This document shows, one piece after another, positions 1-5,580 of a stretch of DNA of 5,580 nt. The number at the start of each line of letters is the position of its first letter. The first letter of the stretch is position 1. Origin of the DNA: an uncultured Coleofasciculus sp. (GTDB lineage Bacteria; Cyanobacteriota; Cyanobacteriia; Cyanobacteriales; Coleofasciculaceae). The notes beneath the pieces are model-generated. The model was given only the letters and a program-made list of their open reading frames with translations. It was not told the origin of the DNA and did not search any database. The stretch is taken from assembly GCA_902805485.1 (NCBI GenBank), contig CADCTM010000004.1, positions 1-5,580 on the forward strand, written 5' to 3'. The translations under genes were made by a program, and so were the position numbers.

Positions 1-44
1 TAAAATTTCCTGTTAGTCCTGAGCCGCCCCCATATTTACTACCT

Positions 45-1874
45 ATGACTGTAATCCAGCCTTCTGACCGAGGGCGTCAATCGACTCCCCGCACCGTTGG
101 ACGCAATTACCAATCCCTATTCGTCATGCTAATTGTCAGTGTCTTCCTCCTCGGAGGCATTGGCTCTCGATTAGCCTACCTACAGCTCGTTGAAGGCAGC
201 CGCAACCGTCAGCTAGCCGAGAATAACCGAATCCGGCTGATTCCCAAACCACCTGTACGGGGTAACATTTTTGACCGTAAGGGAAAAATTCTCGCCAGTA
301 GTCGCCTGTCTCACGCCGTGTATTTGTGGCCAATTGCGCGGAAAAAAGCCGAATGGCCCGCTACCCTCAATCGCCTCTCGGATATTTTAAAGATTCCCGA
401 AGCCGAGATTCAAAAACGCTTAGAAAAAGCTGGCTACAACTCACCCTCGCTGATCCGGATTGCCCGTGGCATTAGTCACGCTCAAATTACCGCCCTTGCT
501 GAATATAGCAGCCAACTTCAGGGAGTAGAAGTCGATATTGAAGCCGTCCGAGACTACCCCAACAAGGCTTTAGGCGCTCATGTCTTAGGCTATACCGGGG
601 AATTGAATGACGAAGAGCTAGAAAGGCGGAAAGCTGAGGGCTATCGCATAGGTGACACCATCGGTCAAATGGGCGTGGAAGAATCCTATGAGAAGCAGCT
701 ACGAGGCGAATGGGGCGGTCAGCAAGTAGAAGTTGATGGCGCAGGTCAAGTACTAAGGATACTGGGTCAGAAACAAGCCAAAGCGGGCAAAGATCTTCAC
801 GTCACCCTGGATTTAGGTGTACAGAAAGCCGCAGAAGCTGCATTAGGCGATCGCAACGGTGCCATCGTCGCCCTTGATCCCAACACCGGCGCTGTCCTGG
901 CAATGGTTAGTCGCCCCACCTTCGACCCCAACATCTTCTCAACCCGCATCACCGCCGACACCTGGAAACAACTTCAAAGTAAAAGCACACCCTTTGTCAA
1001 CCGGGCAATGCGCGGTTTCCCTCCAGCAAGTACCTTCAAGGTAGTCACAGCCACGGCGGGCATGGAATCGGGCAAATTTCCCCCCGATACTGTATTACAG
1101 ACTTTCGCTGCCCTGAATGTTGGCGGGACTTCCTTCGGTGAGTGGAATCAAGCCGGATTTGGTCCTCTCGGCTTTGTTGGGGCGATGGCAATTAGTAGTA
1201 ATACCTTTTTTGGTCAAATTGGTCGAGGCGTTGGTGGACCGACACTGATTGACTGGTCACGTCGCTTTGGCTTTGGTCAAAAAACCGGAATTGAGTTATC
1301 AGAAGAATCATCGGGTTTAATCGCAGATGATGCCTGGAAGCGGAAGGAATATGATTGGGAATGGACAACTGGCGATACGGTTAATATGTCCATTGGTCAA
1401 GGGTTTACTCAGGTAACACCACTACAATTAGCTGTAATGTTTGCCGTACCAGCAAATGGCGGCTACCGCGTCAAACCCCACTTGCTTAAAGATGATGCAC
1501 AGACGAAAAAATGGCGAGAGTCTTTGAATCTGAAGCCCGAAACCGTTAAGGTGCTGCGAGATGGACTGCGGCAAGTGGTTTCGGCAGGTACGGGTACAGT
1601 GCTAAATGAAGGACTGCCAGCCACTTCTGGTAAGAGTGGGACCGCAGAAGCCCCTCCGGGTGAGGTTCACGCTTGGTTTGGCGCTTACGCCCCCTCTGAT
1701 AAGCCAGAAATTGTAGTTGTGGCGTTTTGCGAGCATTCTGGCGGCGGCGGCGGTAAGACAGCAGGACCAATTGTGCGTAAGGTAATGGAGGCATATTTTA
1801 ATAAGGGCAAACCCGTTAAACCGTCCAAACCGAAACCAACGGATGAGAATCAGATATCAGGGGAAAATCGTTAG
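45..1874 (+). CDS. mrdA: Penicillin-binding protein 2 (class B PBP, peptidoglycan D,D-transpeptidase)
   Basis: This 609-residue protein is a membrane-anchored transpeptidase that cross-links peptidoglycan stem peptides in the periplasm. In the PBP2 family it works with RodA in elongation of the side wall. It has a short cytoplasmic N-terminus and one hydrophobic anchor (about residues 24-46). The class B dimerisation domain follows, with the conserved RGNIFDRKGKILA block at 72-84. The C-terminal penicillin-binding domain carries all three active-site motifs: STFK at 329-332 (nucleophile Ser329), SSN at 384-386 and KSGT at 530-533. The tail (586-609) is rich in Lys and Pro, and a run of five glycines lies at 566-570. 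The length is normal for PBP2. The first ATG is chosen because it leaves a short cytoplasmic segment before the anchor, although no clear ribosome binding site precedes it. The alternative is FtsI/PBP3, but the N-terminal block and domain order favour PBP2. The gene appears to stand alone; no partner such as rodA or mreC lies within the window. Confidence 0.95.
   Translation: MTVIQPSDRGRQSTPRTVGRNYQSLFVMLIVSVFLLGGIGSRLAYLQLVEGSRNRQLAENNRIRLIPKPPVRGNIFDRKGKILASSRLSHAVYLWPIARKKAEWPATLNRLSDILKIPEAEIQKRLEKAGYNSPSLIRIARGISHAQITALAEYSSQLQGVEVDIEAVRDYPNKALGAHVLGYTGELNDEELERRKAEGYRIGDTIGQMGVEESYEKQLRGEWGGQQVEVDGAGQVLRILGQKQAKAGKDLHVTLDLGVQKAAEAALGDRNGAIVALDPNTGAVLAMVSRPTFDPNIFSTRITADTWKQLQSKSTPFVNRAMRGFPPASTFKVVTATAGMESGKFPPDTVLQTFAALNVGGTSFGEWNQAGFGPLGFVGAMAISSNTFFGQIGRGVGGPTLIDWSRRFGFGQKTGIELSEESSGLIADDAWKRKEYDWEWTTGDTVNMSIGQGFTQVTPLQLAVMFAVPANGGYRVKPHLLKDDAQTKKWRESLNLKPETVKVLRDGLRQVVSAGTGTVLNEGLPATSGKSGTAEAPPGEVHAWFGAYAPSDKPEIVVVAFCEHSGGGGGKTAGPIVRKVMEAYFNKGKPVKPSKPKPTDENQISGENR
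847..854. repeat. HIP1 octamer palindrome
   Basis: The sequence GCGATCGC is present exactly, inside the PBP2 coding region. HIP1 is an octamer strongly over-represented in many cyanobacterial genomes, so it supports the taxonomic assignment. It encodes part of an ordinary stretch of the protein (Gly-Asp-Arg). Confidence 0.85.
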
Positions 1875-2376
1875 GGGATGCGGTTAATTGTTAGTAGTTA
1901 GAGGTTAAAGAGCATGGCTTCAATTCGTCCCGATCCACAAACCTTGGGATTGTCATCTACAGGAAATCGGTGCTGATCCTCGGTACGGATTATCCATAGC
2001 TCAAGAGTTCGCTGTTGACACCAATTAGGGGATATATTTTCACTGTTTCCGGCATTGCCTCGATTTTACTAATTTTGAGGAAATGCAGGCTAGAATTTTG
2101 GCTACTGTCTCTCTCTCGGCTTCAATTTTAAGTTGTCAGAAGTGTCCTCTACTCGGTGTGAGACATCTTCCCATTTTTGGGAGATCTGAAGGAATCTCGA
2201 CTGGTTATCGCTCTTATTCTAGTTAATTTCTCTGGTTGTAAAATTGTGTATTTAATTCATTTAAAACTCGAGAGGTTGGCTTCGGGAAATGCGTCCACTG
2301 GATGCCGAATCCTCAAGCAGTCTAAAGTTTCAGTGGTTGAGGTTCTGACAAGACCGACAGTAGCCGTCACAATTAA
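1875..2376. other. Intergenic region with no convincing intact gene
   Basis: About 500 bases separate the PBP2 stop from the first recognisable piece of the decayed HPt gene. No tRNA, rRNA or known riboswitch pattern was recognised. On the plus strand, frames are short and have unremarkable composition. On the minus strand, 1898-2065 holds an open stretch with protein-like composition but no usable start codon. A small hairpin is formed by TCCCA (2169-2173) and TGGGA (2178-2182) around a TTTT loop. It has no following T-run, so it is not a convincing terminator. The stretch 2205-2270 is AT-rich and could hold promoter elements for the downstream genes, but I cannot point to a specific -10/-35 pair. 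Confidence 0.5.
1898..2065 (-). pseudogene. Possible remnant of an unidentified small minus-strand gene
   Basis: Reading the minus strand, 55 codons are open from a TAA just upstream (2066-2068) to a TAA at 1898-1900. The composition is protein-like (for example RTEDQHRFPVDDNPK and CGSGRIEAMLFNL at the end). The frame has no ATG, GTG or TTG until five codons before its stop, so as it stands it cannot be a normal gene. An ATG at 2055 in a neighbouring minus-strand frame opens 21 codons (beginning MPETVKIYPLIGVN) that overlap this frame. One frameshift near 2010-2020 would join the two into a protein of about 54 residues. I do not recognise a family. It could be a decayed gene, a conserved RNA whose complement happens to be open, or chance. 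Confidence 0.25.
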
Positions 2377-2750
2377 CAACTACAGACACGACAACTGCTT
2401 CGAGATATGGTAGGTAAAGAGGCGCCATTCAGGTGGAGGCGAAGGTCGCGAGGGCGAACCTTCGCAGGCATCGCTTACAAGGACAGAAAAGGCGTACCAG
2501 GTGTTGCAAGCGCTTTGTGTTATTAGCTAATACCAGCAAAACACTAGCGTTGCCGTATAAGGCTCACAGATTAAAGTTAAGTCTCGCGGCACTAACTGCC
2601 ACAATACTCGGTCAGTTGTGTCAGGATTTGAAAAAGATGAGTCGGGGTGGCACTACAATGGCGGCATCGGTATGGGTGTCCCAGCTAGAGGTTGAGTATG
2701 AAGAGGTTGAGGCAACTTGACAAGCCCAACGACAGCGATATCAAGGATGA
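2377..2750 (+). pseudogene. Decayed HPt (histidine phosphotransfer) domain gene, probably the C-terminal end of a hybrid histidine kinase
   Basis: HPt domains carry phosphate on a histidine between receiver domains in multistep phosphorelays. Here the domain is spread over three frames. Codons from 2377 read QLQTRQLLRDMVGKEAPF, which resembles the first HPt helix. From 2474 a second frame gives LTRTEKAYQVLQALCV. From about 2520 a third frame gives LANTSKTLALPYKAHRLK, followed by LSLAALTATILGQLCQDLKK and SQLEVEYEEVEAT. AHRLK is the phospho-histidine motif; the usual following Gly or Ser is Leu. A TGA at 2718-2720 interrupts the third frame. Beyond it the frame still reads QAQRQRYQG, a typical HPt ending, and stops at 2748-2750, overlapping the ATG of the next gene. 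An intact 95-residue frame from a GTG at 2433 to 2720 could still be translated, but its first 30 residues are very basic and unlike an HPt. A palindrome at 2439-2465 lies at the first break. No kinase domain was found upstream. The HPt assignment rests on motif recognition, not on a search. Confidence 0.7.
2439..2465. repeat. Short palindromic element inside the HPt remnant
   Basis: GCGAAGGT (2439-2446) and ACCTTCGC (2458-2465) form a perfect 8-bp inverted repeat around an 11-base GC-rich loop. The element lies where the HPt reading frame first breaks. Its sequence style resembles the small GC-rich palindromic repeats dispersed in many cyanobacterial genomes. That it is a dispersed repeat, and that it was inserted here, is inferred; only one copy is visible in the window. 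Confidence 0.6.
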
Positions 2751-3748
2751 ATGCAGTTTCTTTTTCCGATGGCACACCGATCATTTTAGTGGTAGATGAC
2801 GATCAGTTTACACGGCAACTGCTACGCCGAGTTATGGAAAAAGAAGGCTATCAGGTGATCGAGGCGGCTAATGGTGAACAGGGTCTAGAAGCCTATAAGC
2901 GCCTCAAGCCCCATCTTGTCCTGTTAGATGCCTTAATGCCAGTGATGGATGGCTTTACTTGCTGTACCCAGTTGCAGATGCTTGGGAACGACGATTCGCT
3001 TGAGCAGGAGACTTTTGTCGATGAAAGTTTTCAAGATGCTGCCCGTACCCCAGTGCTGATGATTACAGGTCTTGAAGATCAAGAGTCGGTAGACCGGGCT
3101 TTTGCCGTGGGTGCTACAGATTACCTGACAAAGCCTATTCACCTGGCAGTGCTGCGTCAGCGAGTGCGGCGGATTATCCAACAATCTCAGCTCTATCAAA
3201 AATTAGAGATTGCTAATCGCGAGTTACAGCGTCTAGCTTCTCTTGATGGACTCACGGGTGTGGCAAACCGACGCCGATTTGATGAGTACCTTGATGTGGA
3301 GTGGCGACGCCTCGCACGGGAAAAGTTGCCTTTGTCTCTGATTCTTTGTGATATTGACTTTTTTAAGAAATACAACGACACCTATGGTCATCAAGCGGGT
3401 GATGCTTGTTTACGTCGCGTTGCTGATGCCCTACGCTTTTGTGCAAGGCGATCGGTCGATTTAGTCGCTCGCTATGGCGGGGAAGAGTTTGCGGTGATTC
3501 TGCCCAATACTACCGATGTTGGTGCATCGCTCGTTGCGGAGGAAATTCGCACGGTGGTTAATGCTCTAGAAATTGCTCATGCTCAGTCGGCGGTAAGCGA
3601 ACACGTCACCCTCAGCTTGGGCGTTGCCTGTATGCAACCGACACCCAGCTCCCCACCCTCAATCCTCATTGCCGTGGCTGATGCGGCATTGTATAAGGCA
3701 AAAGCGGCAGGGCGTAATATGTACTTTCCGAGGATTCCGACTTCCTAG
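2747..3748 (+). CDS. Response regulator with receiver and GGDEF domains (PleD-like diguanylate cyclase)
   Basis: This 333-residue cytoplasmic protein is predicted to make cyclic di-GMP from two GTP under control of receiver phosphorylation. The receiver (about residues 11-145) has the acidic pocket D17-D19, the phospho-acceptor D61 in LLDALMP, the switch residue T107 in LMITG and K129 in LTKP. A short helical linker (about 145-165) leads to the GGDEF domain (about 166-330). This contains DIDFFKKYND at 202-211, the active-site loop GGEEF at 244-248 (an accepted variant) and the inhibitory-site motif RSVD at 235-238, five residues before the loop. The catalytic core and product-inhibition site therefore look intact. 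The receiver has an acidic insertion at about residues 80-98. The start chosen is the ATG overlapping the ancestral HPt stop as ATGA, which implies translational coupling. A TTG at 2717 would add ten residues and has GAGG four bases upstream, so it cannot be excluded. An in-frame stop at 2708-2710 rules out any earlier start. Confidence 0.95.
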   Translation: MNAVSFSDGTPIILVVDDDQFTRQLLRRVMEKEGYQVIEAANGEQGLEAYKRLKPHLVLLDALMPVMDGFTCCTQLQMLGNDDSLEQETFVDESFQDAARTPVLMITGLEDQESVDRAFAVGATDYLTKPIHLAVLRQRVRRIIQQSQLYQKLEIANRELQRLASLDGLTGVANRRRFDEYLDVEWRRLAREKLPLSLILCDIDFFKKYNDTYGHQAGDACLRRVADALRFCARRSVDLVARYGGEEFAVILPNTTDVGASLVAEEIRTVVNALEIAHAQSAVSEHVTLSLGVACMQPTPSSPPSILIAVADAALYKAKAAGRNMYFPRIPTS

Positions 3749-3771
3749 ATAAATCGCTTAATCAATAGTGC

Positions 3772-3795
3772 AGGGGCGCACGGCTGTGTACCCCT
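3772..3795. terminator. Stem-loop between convergent genes, possible bidirectional terminator or dispersed repeat
   Basis: AGGGG (3772-3776) pairs with CCCCT (3791-3795). After one C-A mismatch and a G-T wobble, CAC (3779-3781) pairs with GTG (3786-3788) around a four-base GGCT loop. It lies 23 bases after the diguanylate cyclase stop and 46 bases before the 3' end of the opposing GH57 gene, so it is well placed to end transcription from either side. No clear T-run follows on the plus strand. Near-palindromes of this kind (AGGGGCGCACGG...) are common as dispersed repeats in cyanobacteria, so it may be a repeat that also serves as a terminator. Confidence 0.5.
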
Positions 3796-3823
3796 ACTTC
3801 TATATATCTGAATTTTGTGAACG

Positions 3824-3843
3824 AATTAAGTCTTATCTTAATT
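3824..3843. repeat. AT-rich inverted repeat at the 3' end of the GH57 gene
   Basis: AATTAAG (3824-3830) and CTTAATT (3837-3843) form a perfect 7-bp inverted repeat around a six-base loop. It overlaps the GH57 stop codon by two bases. It is AT-only apart from one G-C pair, so the hairpin would be weak. It could contribute to 3'-end formation of the minus-strand transcript, but this is inferred from position alone. Confidence 0.3.
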
Positions 3844-5344
3844 AACAACTTGTCCGCAATACCGTTTCTCCTCGTCGGTAAATCTCACGGGCATAATCTG
3901 TCCACATTCCTTGTCCCCAGTAACGAAAACAACTGGTTTCAAGTAAGAAATTGTTCAGCAAAGCTTCGCGGTAACGAGATTGTTTCGTGAGGTTTTCTGC
4001 TCCTCCTGCTTGCTGCCACGAATCAATAGTTTGGTGAAACAAAGCACTTAGTTGATTCATCGGCGTCAAGACATTTTCATAGCCGTTTACCCAACTGAGA
4101 TGATTCGTCCAAGAGGCTCCATCCATGTGAAAGTTTGGGTTAATTTGCTTTAATTCGGCAATGGCATTTGCGATCGCTTCTGGTGTACAATTTCCCGGTG
4201 AAACTCTCTCCCAGATTTGATGTTGACCGATCGCCTGACAAGCTGGATAATCCTCTACGGTACAACCTGCCGCCTCAATTAGCTCCAAATATTCCGTTCC
4301 CGTCACTCCCACAACGCCAGATTTCCCGCCGCCTTGTGCCATTTCATCCCACGCTCGGTTAAACCCACCGGGGAACTCATTCATCATCACGCCGCCATTC
4401 TCGCCATCGCCAATTTGAGAAACAATGGGCGGAATTAAGACATTCCCGACTTGCTGTCGCGACAAGGTTTTGGCTTCGTAGTAAGGCTGCATTTGAGCCA
4501 CTAATTTGGTATCTGAACCTTGGGTTTTAATTAATGCTGTAATGCTTAAGGTTTCACCGTGGGAATTACGAGCAACCAGACGGTGAGGCAAATGCTTGTA
4601 TTGTAGCGATTGACCTGTTAAAGTCTCAACAGAATGCTCTTGAACAAGTAGCCAGCGGTAGCCACATTCCTTAAGGGCTTTAATAAATTCATAAAGGGTA
4701 TCTGGGTGATTAGGAAGCGCCATTTCTGGAGGTGAAAATCCCTTTACCCTGGCGAGTGCCTCCCAACCAAAAATTGCGGCAAAATGATGTTGCCAAGCTT
4801 GAATATGTAACTTAATATCAGGAATTGGCGTGGAAGGAATAACAGCATGGCTCCACATTGTACCGAGCCATTCTACATAAGGCTGATAGGTTGGGTCGCT
4901 GGTGATGCGCTTAAGATTGTCTAGAATATCTCCTCGTCCCATCGCCCTGAGTCCCCAGAGGAGATTACCCGAATAATCCAGCATGACACGGGGATTGCAG
5001 CCTTTTGCAACAAGTTCAGGAATGAAATCTCCCATCCGGCTATAGCAATAGGCAAAGGGTGCAGCGTTGTGGTTGTCACCCTCACCTTGATGCTCGAACA
5101 TATACTGTAAATTGCTAATTAGTTCGCCATTTGCGCCAGCGGGGACTGTAGGCTGATGCATATGAAGTGCGATCGCAAAAGTCGCCGTTATTTCCTCTAA
5201 CCGCAGATTTGTCTCTGCTAAAAATACAGGTTCATTATGGTTTACTACCTCAGAAACTTCTTCTTCCCAACCAGAAATATTCGGTAATCCATCAACAAGT
5301 TCAGCTAATTGGGTTCTCGTCGTTTTGGGAGATGAAGAAATCAT
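3842..5344 (-). CDS. Glycoside hydrolase family 57 protein (predicted alpha-glucan-active enzyme)
   Basis: This 500-residue protein belongs to GH57, whose members include alpha-amylases, 4-alpha-glucanotransferases, branching enzymes and amylopullulanases acting on starch or glycogen by a retaining mechanism. Family landmarks appear in order. HMHQP at 61-65 is conserved region 1. SHAVIP at 165-170 fits region 2. GFSPPE at 202-207 places the nucleophile at Glu207. GDGENGG at 312-318 places the acid/base at Asp313, equivalent to the DGE motif of characterised members. FRYWG at 473-477 is likely region 5. Both catalytic acids are present, so it is probably active, but the exact specificity cannot be read from sequence. 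There is no signal peptide or membrane segment, so it is likely cytoplasmic and concerned with glycogen. The first about 52 residues precede the barrel and show no known domain. The ATG is chosen because the next in-frame methionine (residue 62) lies inside the first conserved motif. No clear ribosome binding site precedes it. It is transcribed towards the cyclase gene and has no glycogen-related neighbour in view. Confidence 0.93.
   Translation of the reverse strand: MISSSPKTTRTQLAELVDGLPNISGWEEEVSEVVNHNEPVFLAETNLRLEEITATFAIALHMHQPTVPAGANGELISNLQYMFEHQGEGDNHNAAPFAYCYSRMGDFIPELVAKGCNPRVMLDYSGNLLWGLRAMGRGDILDNLKRITSDPTYQPYVEWLGTMWSHAVIPSTPIPDIKLHIQAWQHHFAAIFGWEALARVKGFSPPEMALPNHPDTLYEFIKALKECGYRWLLVQEHSVETLTGQSLQYKHLPHRLVARNSHGETLSITALIKTQGSDTKLVAQMQPYYEAKTLSRQQVGNVLIPPIVSQIGDGENGGVMMNEFPGGFNRAWDEMAQGGGKSGVVGVTGTEYLELIEAAGCTVEDYPACQAIGQHQIWERVSPGNCTPEAIANAIAELKQINPNFHMDGASWTNHLSWVNGYENVLTPMNQLSALFHQTIDSWQQAGGAENLTKQSRYREALLNNFLLETSCFRYWGQGMWTDYAREIYRRGETVLRTSC
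4170..4177. repeat. HIP1 octamer palindrome
   Basis: An exact GCGATCGC lies within the GH57 coding region. It is one of three in the window and is consistent with a cyanobacterial genome. Confidence 0.85.
5169..5176. repeat. HIP1 octamer palindrome
   Basis: An exact GCGATCGC lies near the 5' end of the GH57 coding region, just before the segment encoding the HMHQP motif. It is the third copy in the window. Confidence 0.85.
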
Positions 5345-5580
5345 TTAGGATTGCTCTAGAATTTGGTTAATATCTACGAGTTTAGGTCTTCTTCTTCCCT
5401 AATGTTACTTTTCAGATATCTTTTCCCTCTAACTGCTCCACAGATTAGCAATCCATTGTTTTCCCGTCTCCTCATCGCGCAAGGTTTTGCGCCCTCAAGC
5501 CTTGTTTAAACCACCTGAAAGGACGACTTTATTTGTAGCATCACCTAAACGTTGCTACCCGACTTAGATAAGTTTGGTTA
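5345..5580. other. Upstream region of the GH57 gene, no supported gene
   Basis: This stretch should contain the promoter and leader of the minus-strand GH57 gene, but I cannot assign specific promoter boxes. It holds a perfect 6-bp hairpin, GCGCAA (5477-5482) and TTGCGC (5487-5492), around a GGTT loop. On the minus strand the frame ending at 5429-5431 reads KTLRDEETGKQWIANLWSS, preceded after a stop by QRLGDATNKVVLSGGLNKA. This is mildly protein-like but broken and start-poor. It could be the tail of a decayed gene lying beyond the window, or chance. Confidence 0.4.
5477..5492. repeat. Short perfect hairpin upstream of the GH57 gene
   Basis: GCGCAA and TTGCGC pair perfectly around a GGTT loop, about 130 bases upstream of the GH57 start. 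There is no T-run on either side to mark it as an intrinsic terminator. It may be a small dispersed palindrome or a structure in the 5' leader or in an upstream gene's 3' end. Confidence 0.4.

Noticed and set aside
136..333. Minus-strand frame inside the PBP2 gene
   Set aside because: It lies fully opposite a confidently identified gene and has no recognisable motif; a shadow frame. The same applies to 859-1044 (plus) and 1546-1794 (minus).
1914..1976. Small plus-strand frame beginning MASIRPDPQTLGLS
   Set aside because: Only 20 codons, no ribosome binding site, and it lies opposite the more protein-like minus-strand frame, so it is not supported as a gene.
2166..2184. Hairpin TCCCA/TGGGA considered as the PBP2 terminator
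   Set aside because: It is about 290 bases after the PBP2 stop, has a short stem and no T-run after it, so a terminator role is not supported.
2177..2413. A 78-codon plus-strand frame in the gap before the HPt remnant
   Set aside because: It has no recognisable domain. Its end overlaps the first HPt-like piece, which lies in a different frame (from 2377), so it is better explained as a chance open frame over decayed sequence.
2933..3381. Two minus-strand frames opposite the diguanylate cyclase gene (2933-3199 and 3196-3381)
   Set aside because: They are antisense to a conserved receiver-GGDEF coding sequence and show no family features.
3448..3455. GCGATCGG considered as a fourth HIP1 site
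   Set aside because: It differs from GCGATCGC at the last base, so it is only a near match.
4168..4362. Plus-strand frame opposite the GH57 gene
   Set aside because: It lies antisense to conserved GH57 coding sequence and has no recognisable motif. The frame at 5167-5370 is rejected for the same reason.

Overview
The window looks like chromosomal DNA from a cyanobacterium, probably one with a fairly large genome. The evidence is three copies of the HIP1 octamer (GCGATCGC), short palindromic repeats between or inside genes, and three proteins of types common in cyanobacteria. No tRNA, rRNA, CRISPR array or complete mobile element was seen.

Layout from left to right. (1) 45-1874, plus strand: a complete class B penicillin-binding protein of the PBP2/MrdA type, a membrane-anchored peptidoglycan transpeptidase. 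(2) 1875-2376: about 500 bases without a convincing intact gene. On the minus strand it holds a start-less, protein-like frame that may be a gene remnant. (3) 2377-2750, plus strand: a decayed histidine phosphotransfer (HPt) domain gene, recognisable in three successive frames, interrupted by a small palindrome and ended early by a nonsense codon. (4) 2747-3748, plus strand: an intact receiver-GGDEF protein (PleD-like diguanylate cyclase). Its ATG overlaps the ancestral HPt stop codon as ATGA. (5) 3749-3841: a short convergent intergenic region with a strong stem-loop. (6) 3842-5344, minus strand: a complete glycoside hydrolase family 57 protein with both catalytic acids present. (7) 5345-5580: the upstream region of that gene, with a small perfect hairpin and no supported gene.

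The genes do not form one functional cluster: cell-wall synthesis, c-di-GMP signalling and alpha-glucan metabolism sit side by side. The one real functional link is between the HPt remnant and the diguanylate cyclase. They appear once to have been translationally coupled parts of a phosphorelay, probably the C-terminal end of a hybrid histidine kinase or a separate HPt protein passing phosphate to the cyclase receiver. The HPt part has degenerated while the cyclase kept every key residue that can be seen. I found no evidence for a wholly new biological system here; the decayed relay is the most informative observation.
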